A DNA stretch of 64,000 nt, taken from assembly GCA_946811185.2 (NCBI GenBank), contig OX328107.1, forward strand, positions 44,506,360-44,570,359, read 5' to 3'. Origin of the DNA: Hippopus hippopus (taxonomy: Eukaryota > Mollusca > Bivalvia > Cardiida > Cardiidae). Under the pieces are notes generated by a model. It was not told the DNA's origin, did not search any database, and saw only the letters and a program-made list of their open reading frames with translations. The position numbers and the translations under genes were made by a program. Below are positions 24,126-37,200 of this stretch, one piece after another; position 1 is the first letter of the stretch; every line of letters starts with the position of its first letter.

Positions 24126-26397
24126 GGTCTCTGGTCCGAAATTCTTTATCTAGACACATTACATGTATTTGTAATTCAAATATGCAAATGTGCAATCTTT
24201 ATCTTTGATCTACCTGTCAGCTAGTTTTATGCGCTCTAAAGGATTTTCAGCAGAGTATATAGCTGTGGCCTTGTTTGTGTGTCTGAGTGATTTCATGACA
24301 CACCAGGGAGCATCCATAGGTTTTGTTCATATTTTTTGTATTAAATATTCATGTAAAAAAATGGTATCGTAATTGCAGTAGTCAGACTTCTGTTCCTAAC
24401 TCAAATGGTCCATTTCAATATTTCAGTGTTCTTTGGCTAATAATCCTTGAGCCATGTGTGATACTTGTAATTGGTTAACCTTTGAAGCACCATGACATCT
24501 ATTATTACTTTTGCAGCCAGTGTAGATCAAGGTCAAACTGCACCAAACATGCAGTCTGGTCTTTGATCTATACTGTCTGCTTTGCAGAGGTATTATTTTC
24601 AAAAGCAACTTGAAATTGCCAACATTTAGGTCTTATTTCTGGGCTGAAAATGTCTGGTTGGTTAATTTGGGGTTAACTGATTACCTTGCTCAACAGAAAA
24701 CTAGATCTCCCTCAAATTGCTCAGAAAATAAACATTTGAAGACAGTATCGAATATTTGAAATAGAAATATATCACTCTTCAGCTGGATGCATTACATTGT
24801 AGGATAAGAATCTATTGCATTTAATAGCAATAACTCCTGTTCCCACAATGTTTCTAAAGCTGCCAGCTGCTGGGATATATAGAGAAGTACCGGTATAAGT
24901 ATTGTATTGGGTGAAACCATGTTTAACTGTAATCATGTAAGGGTGTTAGTGTTTGTAGATTGATATGTGTATGGTTATGTGATTTTCTTTATTGCCAGTT
25001 CTTTATTTGATTTTCTGTGATAAAACATGTATCTATCTCATGTATTCACACACATGACTGTACACTTCCCAAATTTCTGACATTGTCCTACTATTTTAAA
25101 TTCTAGCTATGGAATGGATGAAGTTTGCAGAAAAGCAACCAAACAATTCCAATTAACAGATAAAAACTAACTTTTTTAGATTTTTTTTTCCTTTTGTCAG
25201 TTTTAATTGAATTCTATAAGTACAATACACTGTATCAAAATTAAACAAACTAATGCCTTTAACGAAAAAAAAAAACATCAATTTCCGAAATAGATGGGTA
25301 CATTTCATTTCCAATTGTATATTTGGAGATAAAAATTTTGACAAATATAACACCTTAAGTGCTGATTTGTGCATGCTTCAGTTGATGATGCTGAATTAGA
25401 GCAGACTCTACAGGTACTGTTTTCTGATCTTTAATCTGGACTCATTTTTTTTTTTTGCCTAAAGTTTTGAAAATGCAGTATGGGCCACCGTGTACTTTGA
25501 TGAAACACAGTTCATTAATTATTTTTTGTTGACTTTATTGTCAGAAATTGGTGGAAGTGTACAAGTATATTATTTTCTTACAAAATATTGAATTTGAACC
25601 ATTTTGTTTGATACATTGTAGGTGCAAGGTAGAGCCCAACTGTAAATATACTTAAGTAGAGTGTACCATTCTGTTGTAAACTGTGGGTTTACAGTGAAAG
25701 TTTGTGCGTGTATATACAGTGTTTTAGACATTCACTAATCATGTGTTCACTGATGAAATAAAACACTTCAAAAGGGATAAGGAGCAGCACAGCTTCAGGA
25801 TTTCATCACCAGTCAACTGATACGGACCACAGAATCATCGGGAAAAGTTTCAACATTTACAGATAGGAAAGGAAAGAAAGGAGTCAATCAACAGACAAGG
25901 AGAGGATTTCAACCAAGTGTGGCAATCATTGTGCTTAGGTTTGTTTATTTGTTTGTTTGTTTTTTCTTGTCTTTTTCCAACAGGTCAAAGCTATGGGTGC
26001 AAACAGGATTGCTGGCTACATGCTTGGGTGCTTGCAGATTTTAGTGGATTTATTTTTAAGACATTGTTTTTCACTGGTACATTTTAATACAATTGAAACT
26101 AAAAGCAAATTAGGTCATAAATTCAGTGGCTTTTCCATTCTCTTTATACTACAAGTTTCAATTAATACTGATTATTCAACTTGATTGTAGATTAGGTCAA
26201 TTTATGTTGACATTAGCAGACTTGTGTGTGTGGAAGAAAGTTCAACTAATTAATCCTGTTAATATCACCACCTGCAGGTTTTTTTTTTCCTAAATGCTTC
26301 AGCAGACCACTCAGAGAAATGCTGTGACTAAAGGAAATAAAGCTCATAACTTGCCATTTTACCTATTGTCACAATGTTTGCACCCATATTAATACAT
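24126..26397. other. Intergenic, little recognisable
   Basis: One GATCAGACTGCA palindrome and T-runs; AT-rich; no supported exon. Confidence 0.4.
24508..24590. repeat. GATCAGACTGCA palindrome, second clear copy
   Basis: CAGTGTAGATCAAGGTCAAA and TGGTCTTTGATCTATACTGT are inverted around a CACCAAACATGCAG core. Confidence 0.55.
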
Positions 26398-27106
26398 AAC
26401 CCCTTACTAAATAATTCTAAGTTGAAGGCTTTTGAAAACAGCTTTTGAAAACAATGTGGGAAAAGGAGAAAATGCAGTTAACCAGCATTTTCACCTTTTC
26501 CCACCATGTTTTCTATCCTCTCATGGACAAATCCAATTGTTTAGTCATACACTATCAATTTTGTCATCTGCTATGAATACAAGCAAGCCTACAGTTTCAG
26601 TCTTATACAGGTTTAACTCATGGTCATTTTTTTTTTTTATTCTACTAGTGTTTCCATAGTGGTCTGCTGAAGTTTAACTCTTTACCAAACGACAAAATTT
26701 CAGACAAGTCCAAATTGAAATAAAGGTGACTCAAAAATTGAAACTTGACTTTAAAGTGTAGAAAACATTGTGGGGAAAAGGAGAAAATGCTGGTTACCAG
26801 CATTTTCTCCCTTTTCCCAAAGTGTTTTCAGAAGGCTTCATCCTCGGGGTTGTTAAAACCAGGGATTGTTTGGTAAACGGTTAACCCTTTACCAAACAAT
26901 CCCTGGTTTTTACGACCCTGAGATAGAAGCCTTTTGAAAACAGTGCGAAAAGGAGAAAATGCTGGTAACCAGCATTCCCTACTTTTCCCACAATGTTTTC
27001 TACCCTACTGGAAACAAATTTCAATTTTTGAGTTACGTTTATCTTGTCGTCTGCAAATGCTTTCAATTTGGACCAGTCTAAAATTTGTCGTTTAGTAAAG
27101 AGTTCA
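26398..27106. repeat. Three TTAA-MITE copies, two sharing a TTAA
   Basis: A worn copy at 26398-26610, then 26674-26884 and 26881-27106 in opposite orientation, joined at GGTAAACGGTTAACCCTTTACC. Confidence 0.72.
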
Positions 27107-27128
27107 AGGGGGGGTGCAAGTTTGAAAT

Positions 27129-27145
27129 GGGGGGGGGGGGGGGGG
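27129..27145 (+). repeat. G17 homopolymer
   Basis: An uninterrupted run of G beside a second G7 run; the length is likely polymorphic or a sequencing uncertainty. Confidence 0.8.
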
Positions 27146-27459
27146 CAACATAGGCATGCTCTAGTGTGCCAAAATCAACACCAGGAACATTTTCTGTCAG
27201 CTGGAAAGACATAATTTGACAAAGTCTGCTTGTTGTCAGAATATTTTACAAGAAAAAGGATTGTGTTTATCTAAGATCAGACTGCACTTTCTTTGTTTTC
27301 TGATCTTGATCTGCATGGTGAAGAATTGCCCACAGTTTGATAAGGGGTTAGTTTTGACAAGGCATATGAAGTTTTAGTGTAAAAGTATTTCGTTGATTTT
27401 GCTTTTCTGTCCTTTTTACCTAAATACAATGGGAAGAACTGTATGTTGTCATATGTGTC

Positions 27460-28114
27460 ATTTAATCCTTTCCCAAACAATACCTTGTGGAAAAAAAAAC
27501 AAGTAAAAAAGGCTTTTTAAAACATTGTGAAAAACACAATACCCAGGTCACCAGCATTTTCTCCACCAAAAATGTTTTTTCTATCATTTTGAAGACAAAT
27601 CTCACCATTTGGGTCAACTGTAATTGTATTCAAATGCTTTCAATTTGTCATGTCTCAAATGTTGTTAACTGGTTTAGAGTTGACCTTTTACCACACAATC
27701 CAGACCTTGAGGAGTAGAAGTGACTTTCTCTAAAAGTCATACATTGTGAGATTCAGAAGCAATATCTCATTAATTTGATTCCTTTTAGATGCCGTTTTCA
27801 ACATTGTTACAATTATATATCAATACAGCCACTGCACCTGTTCAGTTTCTTTGTCTCTTGTCCATATACAGTGCTCCAGTAGTTTCTTAACTCTTTACCA
27901 AACGACAAAATTGTAGACCAGTCCAAATTGAAAGCATTTGCAGATGACAACCTTAGTATGGCTCAAAAATTAAAATTTGTCTTGGGAAGGGTAGAAAACT
28001 GGGGGAAAAGGAGAAAATGCTGGTTACCAGCATTTTCTCCTTTTCCTACAATGTTTTCAAAAGGCTTCTATCTCAGGGTCGTTAAAAGTCGGGATTGTGT
28101 GGTAAAGAGTTAAA
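27460..28114. repeat. TTAA-MITE copies
   Basis: 27460-27685 is worn, with a fragment to 27720. 27887-28114 is a full minus-oriented copy, TTAACTCTTTACCAAACGAC to GGTAAAGAGTTAA. Confidence 0.75.
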
Positions 28115-28346
28115 CCACTTTCATCTGACCATCATCCCAAGTGGTTTTGTTAGAAACCAATATAACTGAGGTTTCAAATTTGGCTTGGCTATAACTCTTT
28201 CTATGGTTCAATGAAAATCATAGCCACTAGAATATTCCTCTGTCAGCTGAACATTGTATTGGTATAATGAGGGAAAGCTGCCACTTTTGATATAGTAAAG
28301 AACCTCATTATCTGCACTAGGGAAAATACGTAACCAATATCTCAAT

Positions 28347-30693
28347 TAGGGTTGACTATTGAGGCCAAAATCTACTATTGCGATAGTATTGACATTGGAA
28401 AAAATACTATTGCAATAGTATTGATATTGCCTATTACTATTGCAATACTATTGCAATACTATTGGATGAATTGCAAGAGATGAATTTCACCAAATTACAT
28501 CTTGAAACCATGTTTTAGACTAATACTTTCTCCGAGTAGTTTAAATTCTACTTGAGTATAGTTCTGAATAGCAAATAAAGGGAAAAATAGAGTTAAATGC
28601 AAGATGCTCAATAAATTTCAATGACAATTTTTTTCTAAATGCAGATGGCTCACAAAAATTTTAACATACCTAATTACTCTGAACTTTTGAAGTCAACTTT
28701 CAAGTCTGATTGATATACAACAGCATGCAAAGCACAAAATGCTGACAAATGCTGGTGGTTCATAAACACACCTAATTAAAAAGTAATTATAAAGCAACTT
28801 TAAACTTTTAAAGAAATCACCTTTCAAATGTGAGCCCTTAAGGTTTTTTTGAGTTGATAGAATTTATCTAATTTTACCCATAATTGGCCAATATATTCAG
28901 ACAGAAAAAATAATTACTTTTGTTTAGTCTCCAAATCTTTAGGAAATTATCATTCTGAAAAAAAGGGGATGGCCGAAATAATAGGTTTTACCTTGTTGTA
29001 TGTGTATCCAAAAAGTGTGTTATATTAAGATATTTGTATATATTTACTGCTTATAGTCATTAAAAAGCTGAAAAGACGATCTGAAGTGACTCTGATCGGA
29101 CAATGTCAAAGAGACATTTTGTTGTGTCATGGGTTTCCGTGTTTTTTACTCCGATCAGTTTTTTATGTCTGTTAATTTCTGGCTAGGTATTTCCACATGA
29201 TTTGTCAAAAAGATTGTCAATGAGGGTAACAAGTAACTTCAAAACCTGTCATTTTTCACAAGAAAAGCGTATAATGGCATTTTTTGTCCATGCATTTTCT
29301 TACGCGAAGTCTCGGGTGTAATCAGAATTTGTTACGTGAATTTCAATTCTATAACGTGATTTACGCAATAATTTGCTAGAGTGGGAACACTATTAAACAT
29401 TATCTTACCTTTTTTAACCCGAGAAAGAAGTAGCTTTCTAATACGAGTTAAGTCATAGTACAGAAGTGGATGGTATAGATCCAAGATCAGACAGCGTGTT
29501 CTGTTTAGTCTGATGTCTATCTACACCATCCGCCAACTTTGAAAATCGCCATCTTGCCATCAGCAGAGTAAATCAGAACGACCATAATGTAGATCTATAT
29601 TAAAAACCATCTGTCTACAAGATGTCTGTCGGCCTGTCGTGGGTACACAAATGTTTGCAGTAAAATTTGGATAAGGGGTATGACGTAACACGCAAATCAT
29701 TCGAAGCGACTGAGTTGTAACGCACCTGTTTAATTTACACACTTAAACTGGTCTGCTCGAAGAAACTTGTATCTAGCTGCAGGTCAACCTCCAATCAATT
29801 CGAAGTGATCATGCAATAAGCCTATTTCATGCACGATTTACATGTACACCAGCTGATAAAGCCTTTTTGCATTTAGTAATATAGCTGTTTCAAGAACACG
29901 CCAGTCGTGTCACGTTTTGTGTAGTCAGCATAAAAAAGTGCGGCTGTTTTCTAAAAATTAATCTAATTCCTTGCAGCCGAAATAAAAGGAATGCATTTGA
30001 AATGGATTACTGATAAATAAAGAAAAGAAAGAACGAGGTTTAGTATTCATTTTTCATAGTAGATTTATTTATTGCTTATGGAGGGACAACACGCATGGTT
30101 ATGGTTTTGGCGGCCTGTGTAGATTAAGATTAGACTGTAGGCAGACTGTTTGGTCTGATCTTTGATCTAAATCCACACTTTTCGCTTTGGTGAGAAGTTT
30201 TTAACAAAAACACCCTTAGTGTTGCAATTATTTTGGTCTAATTTCATGACTTAAAATTACCGCTGAGTTAATCAGCTCTCGAAGGATTCGTTTTCGTAAC
30301 GATGAACATTGCTATGCAGAAATGAATATTATGCAGCCGATCATTATTGAAAACATATTCCAAAAAATTACCCGTCAAATATTTTGGGAAATTAACGTTA
30401 CGGAATGTCCGAATATTTAAGAAAACTTGCTTTTGGAAGTGTTCAGAGAAAGAATTAAAAAATAAATTATTTTTGTAAATAATTAAACCTGTCCGAACTT
30501 TTAGGGCTTCCGAATACATTAGCGAATTGCAGTATTTTCGCCCTCTTTCTTGTCAGTGAAACTATCGAAACTATCGATATTTGAGGTAACTATCGGCGAT
30601 AGTTATCGATTTTCAACATAACAATCGATGCAGTAGCATCGACTCGCTCACCATCGCGATCCATCGATAGTCCGATGTATCGTTACACCCCTA
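28347..30693. mobile_element. hAT-like non-autonomous element, 2.35 kb
   Basis: A perfect 8-bp duplication, ATCTCAAT, flanks it at 28339-28346 and 30694-30701. The ends read TAGGGTTGACTATTG and, inverted, TAGGGGTGTAACGATAC, the usual hAT TAGGGGTG-type terminus; the left end has decayed. Subterminal runs of CTATTGCAATAG (left) and CTATCG/CGATAG (right) look like binding-site repeats. No transposase reading survives inside, so it depends on another copy or is dead. Confidence 0.75.
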
Positions 30694-31202
30694 ATCTCAA
30701 TGCACGTCTATCTTATACAATGAGGTAAGGAGTACTCCCTATTATGAAAATAAATTATCATTTGACCTTCAAATGTGTCCTTGACCTTGGATATACCTGA
30801 ACATAGCATATTTTGAAATCTAAATATAAATCTGGAAGTTGAGGCTCAGACAAACCTGGATGGACTTGAGCAAAGCACACACAAACTTAAAGCTGAAATT
30901 TCAGCAACTGTCTCTGCAGCTAAACAAAAAATTGTTAGGATATTAGTGCAATAATATAATCTATGCAACAATTTAGGAAAGAAAAGAAGACATGGAACAA
31001 GAAATATGTATGAATTATCCATTTACAGCATAAAATGCTCAAAGGCAAATGTACAGTATCACAGACATTCTTCTACAATATTTAAGCTCTGCATAAAAAC
31101 AAAAAAAAATTCAATACACATTTTGTACTAATCAGATGTTGCATACAAACATAATATTCAATGAAAGGTTTTACCTACCCTTACAGCCCTAAATAGATAA
31201 CC

Positions 31203-31425
31203 CTTGCTCTGTGAAGAAGGCAGTCCGTACATTTGCAAAAAGTGTCAATCCAGGTCAGCCTGTGCAGGCTGACATGGGTTGAATCTTATTGCTTCTGGTT
31301 ACTCTCTGCATGTAAAAGAACTCATCTGTCTCATGATTTAGTTATTTGTTAGACAAAATGGATTTTATGAATGTATATTAATATAATGACTTGCTTGATA
31401 TAATGCACCCTTTGCACAGAGAATG
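31203..31425. mobile_element. MITE, CATGCTCTGTG family, diverged
   Basis: CTTGCTCTGTGAAGAAGG at one end and CCCTTTGCACAGAGAATGG at the other; central CAGCCTGTGCAGGCTGACAT. Same family as 52228 and 63167. Confidence 0.55.
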
Positions 31426-32330
31426 GCTCAAATATAAAGTACATTATCCCACAATGTATACAACTTGCATAATTTGACATTGTACTGCAAATTCAAGACT
31501 ATTTTAAATGCAATATTTGGCCTAAAAGGAGACTGCATACTGGTATGTGATCAAAGATCAGACATGTTTTACTATACTGCAAAGAAATTTCTCGTGATCT
31601 GATTGGATAATAAATTATGCCCCGAACATATATATCATGTACACTGGCAAAACCCACGTAAAAGCAGTTTCCCTTTCCGGAGCCCCGTATACATGACTAC
31701 ACTTTCAACACAACATTCAAAATGGCGGCGTCTATCGATCGATATGAGCTGCCCACGAGACAAACATACTGAGTAGCCTGCACCATACTATTCAAGTTTC
31801 CTTTGATGGTTGTCATTAAAACGGAAAGAGTGGATTATTTTTGAAAATAAATGAATATAGAACTTTACATGTATTATCGTTTGATGTCATTCTAAAACAA
31901 ACACACGTGGGCTTGCCACGAGCCATCCCATCCTCGGGTAAGCAAATTGTGAAGTGTCAAAACTCATACATATTGTGCATATAATGTTAAAAGGGTAACC
32001 TAATGGTCATTTGAGGCAACTAATGGTCATTTACTTTTTCCAAAAAATTAAAATTCATAGTTGGACAACTTACCTTGAAGTTGTTTAAAATCCATGTTTA
32101 CATAAAAATACGTTGAATGTCTATCGCATTGACATCATCAAGATTATGCACCAAACTGCACATTTTATCAAGGTTTTAGTGACGTCAGTTCCCAATGATG
32201 TCAGTTTTGATTGAATTGGGGCACTTGGAAGGGAAATTCTATGTTGTCAGCGTATTCAATTCAACAGACCATAAATCGGGGAGATTTCGCTTAACACAGT
32301 TTGGAATGGTAAAACTTTGCAGTATAATAA
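31426..32330. other. Intergenic with promoter-like patch
   Basis: Outside 31660-31775 nothing recognisable was seen. Confidence 0.4.
31660..31775 (+). promoter_or_regulatory. Promoter-like patch with AAAATGGCGGC and a 16-codon reading
   Basis: CTTTCCGGAGCCCC (ETS-like) is followed 45 bp later by AAAATGGCGGC, a YY1/translation-start signature common in TATA-less animal promoters. An ATG at 31722 opens MAASIDRYELPTRQTY before TGA at 31770-31772. No downstream exon could be tied to it; it may be an orphan promoter, a retained fragment or a small upstream reading. Confidence 0.25.
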
Positions 32331-32333
32331 ATA

Positions 32334-32478
32334 TGTTGTACGGTCAGGTGGCAGGGGACTTGGAAACTTGTTCACGGCTACGGCAAATAATGTTGCCACC
32401 TCGCCTTTGGCTCGTGGCGACATGATTCACCACAGCCGTTAACAAGTTTCCAAGTCCCCTGCCACCTGACCGTACAAC
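32334..32478. repeat. Foldback palindrome with about 47-bp arms
   Basis: TGTACGGTCAGGTGGCAGGG and GACTTGGAAACTTGTT appear inverted at the other end with one or two mismatches; the loop is about 50 bp. Confidence 0.8.
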
Positions 32479-32554
32479 AAATACTGTACAGTACAGTCTT
32501 GACAGAGCTCTAGTGTTCACTAAAGGAACTAAAGTCCTTTAAATACACACTAAG

Positions 32555-33291
32555 AAACAAACCAAATGATCCACTGTTTTACAACCCTGAGGGAGTGGTT
32601 GTAGGAAAAAACTTGGAGAAAAAGTTTGTGACCATCACTGTTACCACATTTTCTACCCTTTAAAGGATACATCCCATCCTTAAGCCATATTTCATTTGTT
32701 GTCAGCAGATGCTTTCAATTAAAACAGGTTCAAAGTTTTGTTGTCCCATGAAGAAATTGGGCTACTGTTAACAATTATCACACAATCACCAGTTTTAATG
32801 ACCCTCAAAAATTAAACTGTTGAAAACATTGTGGGATAAGGAGGAAATGCTGGTAGCAAGCATTTTCTCTTTTTCCCAAATCGTTTTCCATTCTCTCTCG
32901 TACAAATTACATTACTTTTGCCACGCTTGATTTGTCGTCTGATAATGCTTTCGATTTGGACTTGCCTAAAATTTTGTCGTGTGGTAAAGAGCTTAAGGAG
33001 CTGGACACAGGCACTTCTATTTTGACAAACTTCTGCATTAACCATACAACTTTTGCTTTTACCCTTTACCACACTATCCAGACTTTTAATGACCCTAAGG
33101 AAGAGGGCTTTTGAAAACATTGTGGGAAAAGGAATAAATGCTGGTAACCAGCATTTTCTCCTTTGCCCACAGTGTTTTCTGCCATATTAAAGAGAGACAT
33201 TGCTGTTTTAGCAACATTGAATAATACGTTGTCTGCAAATGCTTTCAGTTTGGTCCAGTCTAAAATTTTGTCGTCTGGTAAAGTGTTAACC
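32555..33291 (+). repeat. Three TTAA-MITE copies in a row
   Basis: Worn 32555-32755, then 32776-32995 (CGTGTGGTAAAGAGCTTAA end) and 33056-33291 (TACCCTTTACCACACTATCC to CTGGTAAAGTGTTAA). Confidence 0.7.
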
Positions 33292-33689
33292 AAACATGAC
33301 TCCAATGTCATTCAGTATTTTTCACATCGAAATATAATCCATATTTCATAAAATATGAATACTGATATAGTCGACACATATCATTTTGAAATAAATTGTA
33401 GCTACCAACTTTCTGCTGAAAATATTTTTTTTATCATCCATGTTATTCTGGTGTGAAGGCACTTGCCTTGGAATGGTTTTGTAGGAAAAAGTGTAAGACG
33501 AGGTGCAGTTGGAAAGTTCCCGGACTGGTCAATTTATAAGCATACTAGCGTCCCGATCATGCTAAAATTTGCTACACATAAAAACGTCATCCCGCCTTTT
33601 TAGTTTGCATATGTTTGAAAACAATTCATTTGACAATTCGTCCTGTAGAAGATGCTAAAAAACAGGTGGGTACTTAGTTATGGAGCAGT

Positions 33690-34147
33690 TTAAAACTTTG
33701 AACGACCCTCAGGAAAAAGTCTTTGTAAAAATTGAGGGAAAAGGAGAAGATACTGGTAACAAGTATTTTTTCTTTCCCATGTTTTCTTACCTTTCAGAAA
33801 TAAATCCAATCATTTGAGAAGTTTGTCGAAAATGAATCGATCATTTGAGTTACCTGCTAACGCTTTCAACATGGACCAGGGTTTTCTCCTTTTCCCCTAA
33901 TGTTTTCAAAGACCTTTAAAGGATTGATAAAATGTGAGATTTTTTGGTAAAGGTTTACCACAAAATTTTGGACCAGACCAAGTTGAAAGCATTTGCAGAT
34001 GACAAAATAAATGTAGATCTAGCTCATACAATGATTTTTGCCTTTGATAGGATAGAAAGCATACCAGCAATTTCTCCTTTTCCAAAAAAGTTTTCAAAAA
34101 CCGTCCACATGGTCAATAAAACATGGGATTGCTTGGGAACGAGTTAA
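33690..34147. repeat. Two worn TTAA-MITE copies
   Basis: 33690-33930 plus orientation with weak core; about 33945-34147 minus orientation, core reduced. They end 44 bp from terminal exon A. Confidence 0.5.
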
Positions 34148-34190
34148 ACAAAGAAGTAACAGGTACTTCTGGAAATATTCCACTTGGTAA

Positions 34191-34292
34191 CTAAATTGCC
34201 AAAAATGCAACACTTGCTACAATTCCTGTGATTACAAGCCCAATCAAGCAGGTAGTCTTGAGACAGGATGCTATGGATTTGAACGAATTCTC
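34191..34292 (-). CDS. Alternative terminal exon A, membrane anchor and stop
   Basis: Acceptor TTTCTTGCAG. It encodes ENSFKSIASCLK, then a hydrophobic run (CLIGLVITGIVASVAFLAI) and TAG. It is the distal last exon, about 9.3 kb from exon 43544. Two Cys next to the membrane edge could be lipidated. A TTAA-MITE half, itself split by a Helentron-like element, starts 32 nt before the acceptor. Confidence 0.7.
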   Translation of the reverse strand, partial: ENSFKSIASCLKTTCLIGLVITGIVASVAFLAI

Positions 34293-37200
34293 CTGCAAGA
34301 AATATTAGCAATACAGCTTTATGATTAACCCTTTACCAAGCAATCACGTGTTTTAAAGACTTGGAAAACAAGAGAGCCATGATGGCCCTGTATCACTCCA
34401 CTGGCTAATACGTGAAATCCCTACATGCCAAACATTACAATACTTGGCCAATTGGTTTTGAACATAAGACCCCTGAGACAGGACTAAAATTGGTAGCCCT
34501 AGTTCATATGGTAAGTAACAAGAAGATTTCTAAAGATTACACTATTTAAGCCCACGTAAAACTTCTGACCCCTTGGGATGAATCAAATTTTACCCTAGGG
34601 CTATAATTTACGCACTTGCTGAAGGCCCTCTAGATATTGCTACATGCGAAATTTGGTAGCCCTACGCTTTATGAATAAGTACAGGGAGATTTCCCAAATT
34701 TTCTCTATATAGGCCCATGTAAAACTTGTGACCCCCGCGGCAGGGCTAATTTTGACCCAAGGGCTATAATTTGGGCACTCTTGATAGAGGCCCACTAGAT
34801 AAAGCCACATGCAAAATTTGGTAGCCCTAGGCCTTATGGCTAGGTACAGGGAGATTTCTAAAGTTTTCCCTATATAAACCCATGTAAAACTTGTGACCCC
34901 CAGGGCGGGGTCAAATTTGACCCCAAGGCTATAATTTGAAGAAACTTGATAGAGGCCCACTAGACAAAGCTACATGCCAAATTTGGTAGCCCTAGGCCTT
35001 ATGGTTTTGGACAAGAAGATTTTCAAAGATTTCCAATATTTTTAAGTTTTGTTGCCATGGCAACCAGAGTTTTTGAAGGAATCAAATTCTTTCAAGAAAT
35101 TCTGAAGAGGACCATGGCAGGATCATTTCTGTGAAGTTTCATCAAATTTGGATGGGTAGTTTCAGAGAAGATGTTTATAATAAAAGTTAATACACCGACA
35201 GACGCACGGACGGACGCACGACGGACAACGGGCCATGACATAAGCCCGCTGGCCTTCGGCCAGTGGAGCTAAAAACAGTTTTTGAAAACATTGTAAGAAA
35301 ATACTGGTAACCAGCATTTTCTCCTTTTTTCATAATTTTTTTCCTTTTTCCAAAATTTTTTCTAAGACATATCTCATTGCTTGATCCTCTTTTTTATTTT
35401 TCCTTTTCAAACGCTTTGAATGAGCTTAAAATTTTGCTGTGACGTAAAAGGTACATGTAACTTGCACCCTTCACCAGTTGATATGTCAAGTTGTACTTGG
35501 ACCCTTTATCAAATAATCCCGTTTTTAAATTGGTGGCACAGGAAGAGAAGGTGGTTTTGAAAACATAGTTGGAAAAGGAGAAAATGCTGGTAACCAGCAT
35601 TTTCTCCTTTTTCCCACAATGTTTTCTTCTTATTCAGGGACGAATTACCCATTTGAACCATATTTGATTTGTCGTCTGCATATGCTTTCAATTTTGACAA
35701 GTGTAATATTTTTGTCGTCTCTTGGAAAGTTAACATAATTACACGAACGTCGTCAGGGTAAGTTCACTGGCCTTTTCGGACACTGAATTTTAACAACCCT
35801 GAGGAAGAAGGCTTTTAAAAACATTGTGGGAAAAGGAAAAAATGCTGGTGACAACTTTTCCAGTTTGAGCTAGCTTTAATTTGTTGCATGCAAATGCTTT
35901 CAATTTGCACAAGTACAAATTTTTTTGGTTTGGTAAAGAGTTATGAGCGTTGAAAAGCAATTTCATCTTTTCTTAATACGAAGAATGGGGATTTGTTTGA
36001 TTATACAATCTCAAAAATGAGAATAACAGTGCAGGCCAAAGATCTGACATGTTCTGTGCAGTCTTGCCTTGATCTACACTGTCTGCATTTACAAATGAAG
36101 TTGTGCAAAGACCTGTAGGAACTTAACTCTTTACCACGCAATGACGACTTTTAATACCCCCGAGGAAGAAGCCTTTTGAAAACATTGTGGGAAAAGGAGA
36201 AAATGCTGGTAACCAGCATTTTCTCCTTTTCCCAAAAAGTTTTCTACCCAATCAAAGCAAAATTGCACCATTTGAGCCACTTTGAAATTGTCGTCTGCAA
36301 ATGCTTTCAATTTGGATAGGTCTAAAATTTTGCTGTGTGGTAATGGGTTAACTCTACACACTTTAGACAACAAACAGCTTTTAGACTTGTCCATGTTGAA
36401 AGCATTTGCAGATGACAAAGTTGATCAAATACAGCTTAACCTTTTACCACACAATCCTGGTTTTAATGACCCTGACAGAGAAGGCTTTTGAAAACATTCT
36501 AGCAAAAGGAGAAAATCCTGGTAACCAGCATTTTCTCCTTTTCCCACAATTTTTTCTACTCTTCAAAGGAGGCATTTCAGTTTCTATAATCACATTTAAT
36601 CTGCCTTGTGGAGACACTTTTGATCTGGACCAGTCTAAAGATATGTTGTTCCGTAAAATTAATGTATGATGGAACTTATCTTAAGAGCGCCAGAAACAAT
36701 TAGGGGAAAAGGAGAAAATGCTGGTTACTCTGGGCCTGGTCCAATTTCTCAAAAAAACTTATGCCTATTTTCTTGCTCAAATCCACCAACAGACTCATTT
36801 TCAGACTTAAGTAAGTTGAGGACGTTATTTGAGACATATTTCACTTAGGGTCAATCCGGGTAAATACGGACGATTTTTACACAGCTCACTTTGCTAGTCA
36901 ACTACTCTCACAGTTTGAAAGCCATGACCCCTAAAACCTATGTGTTAATAACTCAAGACTTTCTTCTTTGATATTTTCACCGGACTGTATAGTTTACTCC
37001 GTCCAAGATATTGCGAAAATGCATTTGAAGTTACTTAGTCAAATCCGGGTAAATACGGAAGGTGAAGTACGGACACAGACTGGAAAATTACGGACACCTG
37101 ACTTTAAATGGGTGAAATACGGAATTGCTCGGTACAACCTATTTCTTCTTTCGCCATTATGTTTTCAAAAGAATAATACTGCCAAAACCCAATAAAACAA

